NCBI RefSeq assembly: GCF_030272615.1
Contig: NC_081406.1
Span: 459,012,072-459,076,071, forward strand
Direction: 5' to 3'
Length of the DNA: 64,000 nt
Origin: Cryptomeria japonica
Lineage: Eukaryota > Streptophyta > Pinopsida > Cupressales > Cupressaceae
Part shown: positions 56,502-64,000 of the stretch, piece by piece
How positions within the stretch are numbered: position 1 is the stretch's first letter
How the letters are laid out: each line of letters starts with the position of its first letter
Notes under the pieces: generated by a model
Database searches by the model: none
Seen by the model: only the letters and a program-made list of their open reading frames with translations
What the model was told of the DNA's origin: nothing
Translations under genes and position numbers: made by a program

Positions 56502-57891
56502 TGTTGGCATTTTGCATAGAGATTACATTAATGATATCTTGTCATTGATGTCAATTGAACTGGTAATAGTATTCATGTTATTATTGATATTGTTGTTTTT
56601 TATATTGGCTACTAACCGGTTAGAAGAGCTTTGTGGAAGATGTGAAGCGGTATGGTAAGTTTCTGAGTTGAACTGGTAAACCAGTGTAACGGGTTAAACC
56701 TTTCTATGCATTGTAACCGGTAAAACCTATCAGTTGTTAAACCCTAACCGATCAAGTTTGTTGGTTTATTATGATGAGCGGTAATGATGGAGATATGTGT
56801 GATCATTGTATGAGGATAAGTTCAAATTGTTTTGGCGCATTTGTTTATTGTCTAGGGAAGGAGAAAAGTGGATTGCATCTAATGCACAACGCGTGTTGAG
56901 TTACAAACTCCGATGAAGCAGTGATCATAGAGCGGTTGTAATTTTCTTGAAGAATGTGAAGAGATTGTCATGATTTCTAATGGTCAAGATTGTATTGACT
57001 TGTTTGTAATCTCGATGATGAGAATTAGGTTTTTTTGTGTTACCAACCTAATTGATTTGTATTAAGGTCGATGAAGTTGTTTGTAAAGGTTGTTAGAAAG
57101 ATTGGCAGAAACCTGTTGAATGTGTAGTTGCCTAACCAGTGAATGGATCTACACTTTGAGTGAATGCAGATTGAAGCTTAAAAGGATTTGATCAAGAAAA
57201 TGTAGTGTTATTCAGACAGATCAAGAAAACCTATTGTTTTCTAACAATTATAGTAGAAGTGAAATCCCTTAACTGGGTAAGCTCTAACAAGGTGGTACAT
57301 TAGCTTGGATTCTTAAATCCTCCAACAAGGTTACTCCTAACAGGGTATTGTGGCTTTCATCAAGGCATATTTGTAAATATCTTAACTGGGTAATTCCTAA
57401 CCGGAATTAGTTCTTAATAGGACTTATTGTAAACCTTTAACAGGATTGGCTCCTAACAGGGCAAACTTCAGAAGAGTTCAGATAGCTATCCTTGTGAGTC
57501 TCATCTCACCATGGTTTTTACCTATTTAGGTTTTCCATGTATAAACATTTGTATCAAGTGGTGAATGTTTTTGTGGTTATGATTTTATTTGTTGATTTGA
57601 TTAACTTCTGATAAGGCATGATAACTAGAAGCATTGAGAAATGAATATGTTGAGTTATGATTAAGCATTGTTGATGTTTACAAGATTGAAGTTGTTTACT
57701 ATTAAGTTGTCACAACAGTCAAACCGATTGATGTCAAGTATTCTTATGAATATTGATCTTGACTGAGATATGTTTACTTTGTGTGATTGAATTTAAGTTT
57801 GGGAACTTTGTATTAGTTTTTCAATATACTGTTTCATGCCCCCCCCCCTCTTAGTATTCTACCAGATACTTATTATTTCATCATACCATCA
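56502..57891 (+). repeat. solo LTR H
   Basis: 1,390 bp, TGTTGGCATTTTGC to CATACCATCA, flanked by a perfect 5-bp duplication GTATG (56497-56501 and 57892-57896). It carries CTTGTCATTGATGTCAA near the start and a C9 tract with CTCTTAG near the end. Between 57285 and 57480 a short word (CTAACAGGGT / CTAACAAGGT and variants) recurs about eight times. Confidence 0.92.
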
Positions 57892-57896
57892 GTATG

Positions 57897-59460
57897 CATA
57901 AGTTTTTGTATATTCTGATCCATGCAAGTACACAATATTGACTCTACTTGGCTTCATGGGTCTAAGTGTGCCTATATTCCCCAATGATGGTTATAGGAGA
58001 TAGCAAAATGGCCAAACATTATTACCTAGCCTAACCCATCATTTCTAATTAGGATGATTCATCCCTAATTTTCATGATTACACCTTTGGGTCGCCATTGA
58101 GGTGATGACCAGTTACCCTTATGCTTATAGTAAATGACTAGTGAAGAGTGTCTATGCATAGTCAATCAGTCATCCATTATTGCTATTATAGTATGAATAT
58201 TATTGATATTTCATCTTTAGTGCAATAATGCAATATTTTAATGGACATGGTGTTTTATGAGAATTCAATTTAAAGTGATTTAAGTGATTTTATTTTAGGG
58301 GAATTCTAGGAGTTTATTGATCTTGTGAATTTAAATTTGAATTTTTTATTATTTTATATTCCACCATTAACTAAACATATAATGTTGTTTTGGAATTCAT
58401 TGAAAAACACTTAGTCTTTTCTCTTGTTTTTGCTCTCAAACCTTGTGAGGAGTGTATGAAAATGTAAAGAGTTTGATTCTTTGTGGGTACAATTTTATGG
58501 GAATTGGATTGGAAGGATTAAATTTGTGGAGCTTGACATGTTCTTTGAATTTGAGGAGCTTTGTAGAGTGTAGGCCTTCCTCTTTGCATTTGAAGTTTCT
58601 TCTCAAGCCTGAGGTAGGAGTTCTTATTCTTTGATTGACTTCCCTACTTGAAATTATTTTCCCATGCTTAAGATTTGTTTTTATTTGAATTATCACCCTC
58701 TTCCTCAAATGAGATTGTTCTTATTCATTGGATTTTAATGTGTGCATTATCTGATTGAGATAATGGGTGTTTTGGGGGATTTTGATTCCCAATTTTTCAT
58801 GATTCATCGTACGGACTTTTTATTTCAATTTTTTGTTTCTTAGAGGTATTTATCAAATGAGTGGGAGCCAAATTTAGCCCAGTTCTAACCCCAATTGTAA
58901 AATTGATGCCCTAGATAGTCTCTTAGAGTCAAACCCCTAGTTCTAACCCAAATTGGTGCCTTTGGCATGTACGTATGCATCTGCTATGTAGAGTGGTCTA
59001 ATTGATCAAATATGGTTCCATGGAAACCCAAAATGTAACAATTGAAGCCCAAAGTGGTTCTACTGATCACCAATGTGGTGCCTTTGATCTGTTTTGGCCG
59101 GTAGTCACTATTTGGAATCGTTTAACCTAAGATGATTTTAGCATGAATTTATGATTGTTTCCTTATTTTGAGACCCTACAATTTCTCCTTGGTTGTGAGA
59201 CTGAATGCATTGTTATGTATTTTGAGAGATTATTTATGGTATTGTTATTGTTATGTTGACTGTAATAGGTATATATGCATTGTTCTTATATGTTATCCAA
59301 AGTGGCTTTGACTATTGAGACCATTGCTACATTGAGGTGTCATATTTGATACTTGAACCATGCCTCCTTGAGTGCTTCTAACCAATAGTTTATGTTATGA
59401 GTAAAAGAAAATGTATACTATGTGCTTAATGGAAACTTATTGTGATTGAAGCCTTAGGTT
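57897..59460. other. unrecognised sequence
   Basis: No gene or terminus seen. Around 58880-59060 the words CCCAGTTCTAACCCCAATT and CCTAGTTCTAACCCAAATT recur, a small local repeat. Open frames at 58436-58708 (-) and 58452-58634 (+) overlap each other and carry no motif. Confidence 0.5.
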
Positions 59461-61543
59461 GCACATGTGTGTGCATTTGAGTTCTCGTGTTCATAATGAG
59501 CCTGATGTGCCTAGGGCTTAGTTCATGGAGACAGTTGCGAGGTGGACCTTATTGTGGGACTTATGATTTAAATAACATGAGATGGTGCATTGTGTAGCAT
59601 TAGTATGCATATGTTTCCCTTATGTTGAAATTCTTGTGAGGGCTTGGGATAAGTTGGAGGAATGAGACCATCCATGGATGGATGATGTTAGTGGGCTCCT
59701 TGTCTACACAAGAGGATTACCTAAACTTTGTGTGAGTTATTGGAGCTACACTTGATACTTCACCATTTATCTCCTTATCATATAGCCCTTTTAGAAATTG
59801 AGTAGAAACCCTATTGTGACCTCATGATTGAGTAGTTGACTTGCTTGAGTGTTTGGGTCGTGTGACTATCTCCATCAGAACAAGGAGTGGACTTGAGGGT
59901 ACCACATGTTGGATATTGTTGAAAAGTTTGCTGGAACAATGTTTGGTCATTAATGTCAACATATTCCTCTATGTATTCCAGTGTTATAGGCAGATTAAAT
60001 GAGTTGGTTTGGCCAGTGTGCTGCAAATGAGTTGTTGCAGTTTAATGGATTTTGAGATAGGTATTTGTAGTTGATTCAGTTAAATTTTTTAGTGGTCTAC
60101 ATGATAATTTGATCGAGTTATGAGATCCAGTATTGAGGTTGGTTTTTTAGTTGTTTGTGGTGTTCAATGTTCTAGATTCTTCTCTACATTGCTCTGGAAT
60201 TGCAATATATTGGTTTGCGTATTTGGGACATTCATATGTGTGCTCAATTTAGACGGTTCATAATTTGGATATCCAAAAGTGAATCTTTCAGTTTGTCAGT
60301 CCGTTTAATGCATGTTCTTGAGGTTCAATATAATGATGATGAATATCATAGTAAGGGGTGATGTTGTAGTTGTTGTTGTGGTAATTCACATTGCTTGTGG
60401 ATGTTTTTAGATTGTTTTCTATTCATTTTGATGGTCTGCATTGATCATTGTGAACTTTATTGATCATTTTCTTGAACTGGTGGTGTTTTTTGATTAATGT
60501 GATATTCATGATGATTGTAGTGTGTTGCGGATGTTCATGGCTTAATTATTTGAGGTGTTGTATGATCTAGGAGTTTATTTGGGTCCAGACTATGTCTTAG
60601 TCAACATTGTTTTGGTCTGCATATTATGATGTAGTGTGATCTTGTAATTTGTGATGAGTGTTGAGATGACCTTGGAATATAGGTTGATGACTTGTATAAA
60701 TAAATATAATAGTCATGTAATAAATTTATCTGTGAGTGTATCTGAATGTGTGTCATTAGATAAAAGTGTAAGCAAGTGTTTTGATCTTTTGGAAGTGTGA
60801 AGAAGTTTGGCAAAGAAGATCAATCAATGTTCTTAACTATAACTATAACCAAGCATGAGAAGATGCTATTTCATTAGTTCATGATCCTTCAAATGTAATC
60901 CGAATGTTTTTGTAAGATAGTTAGTCTTCCTCAGGGTTGTAGCCCTTCTCAGGTTACGTGGTTTGAGCACTGAGCTATAGGCAGTGTGCCTAAATGCATG
61001 GGCATTCCCCATTGTAATATTTTATTTACTCCTAATAGGGTACTATCTCATTGTGGGTAATTTTCCACTATGGTTTTTCCCTTAACCGAGTTTTCCACGT
61101 AAAAAATCTTGGTATTATGTGTGTTATTGATATGGTGTTGATTTGTACTTTAACTGTTAATTATCAGATCTCAATTTGTGATTAAGTTGAGTAAAGTTTT
61201 TATGCAAACTAATTCACCCCCCCCTCTAAGTTTGTTGCCTTTTTTCCAACGCCACAAGGTCGGGTGGAATTGAACAAATCACCATTTGGGACTGGTGGAC
61301 ATATTCACAAGCACCTTGAAGAGCTTATTCACCCTTATGGTTACTTGTTCTTCCTCTTTCTACATTGTTGGTTTTTTAAGTAAATGTAATTTGATTTGAT
61401 CATTGTAATAATTGGAAAACTATGTATTAAGAACACTCCATATGGACGATGATGTAATGTAGACATATTGATATGATTTGAGTAGGCTTTAGTGGACCAA
61501 TGTTGGAGCTAGCTAGAACACATGATTATGTATGATTCTCTTT
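59461..61543 (+). repeat. dispersed repeat R2, copy 2, split by solo LTR I
   Basis: 59461-59906 and 61252-61543 together match 22686-23510. Copy 1 gives the pre-insertion sequence (TACCACATGGTCGGGTGG), so the insertion point is defined to the base. Confidence 0.9.
59907..61251 (+). repeat. solo LTR I
   Basis: 1,345 bp, TGTTGGATATTG to TTTTTTCCAACG (the terminal CA has become CG), flanked by CCACA at 59902-59906 and 61252-61256. It carries GGTCATTAATGTCAACA near the start, TATAAATAAATATAA at about 60698, and TTCACCCCCCCCTCTAAG near the end. The R2 partner copy confirms a clean insertion. Confidence 0.95.
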
Positions 61544-62489
61544 TTAGTTTTGATTGTTTTACAAAGTCTAATATATTGATAGTGATAAATAATTACATAA
61601 TCATTGAGGGAGAAAAATTGAGTCTAAAAATCCCCCCAAATAGTCCATCAAAAACAATCTAATGTACCTAGGAAAAAATCACCCCCATCCATCAAGAATT
61701 TTTCCATTATATCACCCCATGATATCTAGCCTAAATAGTTACAAAACCTATACATTCGGACTTGCAGTGAGCCACTTTTAGAAGACAAAATGAAACATGG
61801 TGTATATACTATAATAAAAAAACTTAATTTACTATCACAATTTCCTTACCTTTTGTGCATGGAGACACACTTTGAGCATCAATTTATATGAACCTACATC
61901 CTAACGATTCTTAGTAGGGAAACCAATCCATAATGTTCTACTCGACTTCTTCATAGAGCCCATCGACCTAGCCTGTTTGTGCCATGAGAAGGAAGCAACA
62001 TAAGCAGGAGCTGAGAACTTATCTAAGGACCCCATTTCTCTAGCTCCCACTATATTCTCCTTGCCTCCATTTCCTTCAAATAATCCTTCACACCCACCAT
62101 GCCAACTTGTATTGAGGCCCTTAAGACCTCCTTATTATTTTTTGCACTCGAAATAAGGAAGGGGCGAAGGGGAGCATGAATTCACTCACCTATAACCACA
62201 TACCACCTGGAAGAAAAACCCCTTCCCTTCAAATGAAATGGCCATAAGAATCTAAAAATCCCCAGACCACTCCTCTGTGAGGCAGCTATCCACCAACCAT
62301 TTCACTATATCCTTTGCCTTCAATTCAAAACTCCAAGCGAAAAATATTGAGGTCATAAATGCATTGCATATATATTTGAAAGAGAACTTAAGGTACTCGT
62401 CACTAATTAAAATTAGGGTGGTTAACCAGATAAAACACCACTTTTGCAAAATCCTAACACTTCAAATAAAGTGATTTTCTTCATAATTT
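61544..62489 (-). pseudogene. degraded coding-like sequence, family unknown
   Basis: On the minus strand between 62450 and 61860, pieces in shifting frames read like protein: SIFFAWSFELKAKDIVKWL, ASIQVGMVGVKDYLKEMEAR and DKFSAPAYVASFSWHKQARS. Stops and frameshifts separate them. I cannot assign a family. It could be the N-terminal part of a LINE ORF1 or another retroelement protein. Low confidence that it was ever a gene. Confidence 0.3.
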
Positions 62490-62875
62490 GACACTAGGCC
62501 TTGTAGGACAACAAACAGGGTTTTTCTAGCATAATTTCCAAACCAGGTCACAAATAAAAAATATGATCAATATTTAGGATACCCTTTTTATAATTTTACA
62601 ACATATATTTAAATAGATAGGGGTTACTTTGGCATGAAGGGATCCAAAAATTGATTGTCCTATTTCTTCACTAGACCTAATTAAGACAATAAATTGGGTT
62701 TTCCGGCCATAATTTTCAATGCAGGCGTGAAATAAAAAATGTAAACATGGTTTCAAACACCCATTTGGACCTTTTAAAATATATCTCAAAACCAAGGTAG
62801 TTTACTTTGTACAAAATTCTTTAAAACTTGATTGTTCTACTTCTTGAATAGACTTAATTAGACAAATATTCATGC
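62490..62875 (+). repeat. ~180-bp degenerate tandem repeat, about two copies
   Basis: Units 62515-62697 and 62698-62870 share ATAATTT.CAA, AAATAAAAAAT.T and GATTGT.CTA.TTCTT.A.TAGAC.TAATTA. A partial third unit precedes them (62475-62514). Divergence is considerable, so the array is old. Confidence 0.7.
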
Positions 62876-62929
62876 AAAGAAAAGAACAATGACCTATAAC
62901 TTTCACAAATAAAAGAATTAGGAAAATTG

Positions 62930-64000
62930 TGTTGGCTTGATGATGATAATAGAGTTGTAATAGGTTGATTGATGAATTTATTTGTGTTGTCATTGATGGC
63001 AACCATGTTTTCTTAGTTATCTAAGTCTGTTAGACCAACCAGTATAGCTTAACCGATGGTGGAATCTTTCAGACAACAAAACTGTTAAGTTGTCATTAAA
63101 CCGGTAAACAAGAATAAAGCAATGATCAAGCAACCAGTATGGAAGATTGGAGAATAGTTAGATGTTGTGGTTTGGAACATATGTTTATGACATTGACATG
63201 GAGTCTTTGATTGGAACCGCATCAGCAGATTGAGAGTATTGAGCAAGTTATGATCGGAAGAACAGTCACAGGTAGGAAGAACAGAGAACTGGTAAAGAAG
63301 AGTTACTTTGATTGGTTACCAGTAGAGTTTATATTATATTTTTTATTTATGTTTTGTTGGATGATATATGTAAAGTGTAATGAGTAGAAAAATGAATAAG
63401 GTGACTAGATTCAATGAACCTATGGAATTGTTCCAAGGTTCTTAGCCAACTTAACAGAGTCTTTATAAGGAGATGAAAGTTGTAAGATTTCATGGATCAA
63501 GAGTGAGAATTTGATCATGTGGTGGAAAAAGGAGTTAGGTTTTGATGTTTAGTCAATGATAGAAGTTAAGCAGAAGCGGATCTAATCAGGTATAGAGATG
63601 CTAACAATAGATCAGTCAAACTTGTTGTTCCTTAATAGTTGCAGCAAGAAAATCCTCTCACAAGGTCACTCCTAACATGGTGCAGTAGGATCCTAACATG
63701 TCCAAAGGTTAAAATCCTCTAACAAGATGACACATTAGCTTATTTTTTGTAAATCCTCTAGCAAGGTAGCTCCTAATAGGGTTGGGTCCTAATAGGCCTT
63801 ATTGTAATAGCTCTTAACTAGGATAAAGTACTCTTAGCTAGGTGTCACCCATAACAGGGTGTTGTATGACCTTAACTGGTCAGATCTCTATTCTATAGAT
63901 AGTTGATCCTTGAGGGTACTAATTCCCCCCATGGTTTTTCCCATTTGGGTTTCCACGTGAAAAATCATTGTGTTAGGGTTTGCATGCTTTGTTGGATATT
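62930..64000 (+). repeat. LTR J, running off the window
   Basis: Starts TGTTGGCTTGATGATG and contains TTGTCATTGATGGCAACC at about 62984-63001. The region 63645-63860 has recurring CTAACAAGGT / CCTAACAGGGT words, as in LTR H. CCCCCCATGGTTTTTCCC at about 63926 and CCACGTGAAAAATC are the usual late-LTR words. The C-tract end is not reached. Whether it is a solo LTR or a full element cannot be told from this window. Confidence 0.75.

Overview
This window looks like nuclear DNA from a seed plant with a very large, repeat-filled genome. A gymnosperm is my best guess. The evidence is relics of Ty1-copia and Ty3-gypsy LTR retrotransposons, an L1-type LINE, a TRIM, MITE-like inverted repeats and long microsatellites packed side by side, with AT-rich filler between them. 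I found no intact host gene, rRNA, tRNA or CRISPR array. Almost every coding stretch is a broken retroelement ORF. The species assignment is an inference; the mobile-element content is read directly from the sequence.

Layout. 1-7.6 kb: AT-rich sequence with a 27-bp triple repeat, a 223-bp tandem duplication and a possible gypsy LTR. 7.6-9.6 kb: a gypsy primer-binding site (PBS), a second PBS-like copy 115 bp on, and a decayed gag. 9.6-17.8 kb: two copies of a ~590-bp repeat (R1), each preceded by a TACA/TATACA microsatellite. They enclose a GA microsatellite, a ~1-kb coiled-coil coding insertion with 16-bp direct repeats, and an L1-type LINE relic (13.2-17.0 kb) carrying a MITE-like insertion. 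18.6-23.5 kb: an antisense plant-mobile-domain (PMD) pseudogene, then a polypurine tract and LTR start (gypsy Tat-like), then repeat R2. 24.1-24.4 kb: a complete 333-bp TRIM.

26.2-45.7 kb: a nest of Ty1-copia elements. Element A (minus strand) sits in a gypsy-like LTR. Its 3' LTR is split by solo LTR B (duplicated target TAAAC), and B is split by element C (461-bp LTRs), which has gag and protease but no recognisable integrase or reverse transcriptase. A's 5' LTR is fused to the 3' LTR of element D (minus strand, nearly full length).

45.7-54.8 kb: a gypsy-like LTR end and leader with three copies of a 27-nt palindrome; truncated copia elements E and F (plus strand); an LTR-PBS unit followed by an unfamiliar lysine-rich ORF; element G's LTR; and an RNase H tail. 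55.3-64 kb: solo LTRs K, H and I (H and I with perfect 5-bp target duplications), the second R2 copy, a tandem repeat, and the start of another LTR (J).

Nothing here works as a host pathway. The main observations are about retroelement architecture: a conserved inverted repeat around the polypurine tract/LTR junction in four copia elements, LTR motifs shared between otherwise divergent families, non-autonomous elements with unfamiliar coding segments, an antisense PMD gene, and in-frame TAG stops at sites where sibling copies keep Gln or Trp codons.
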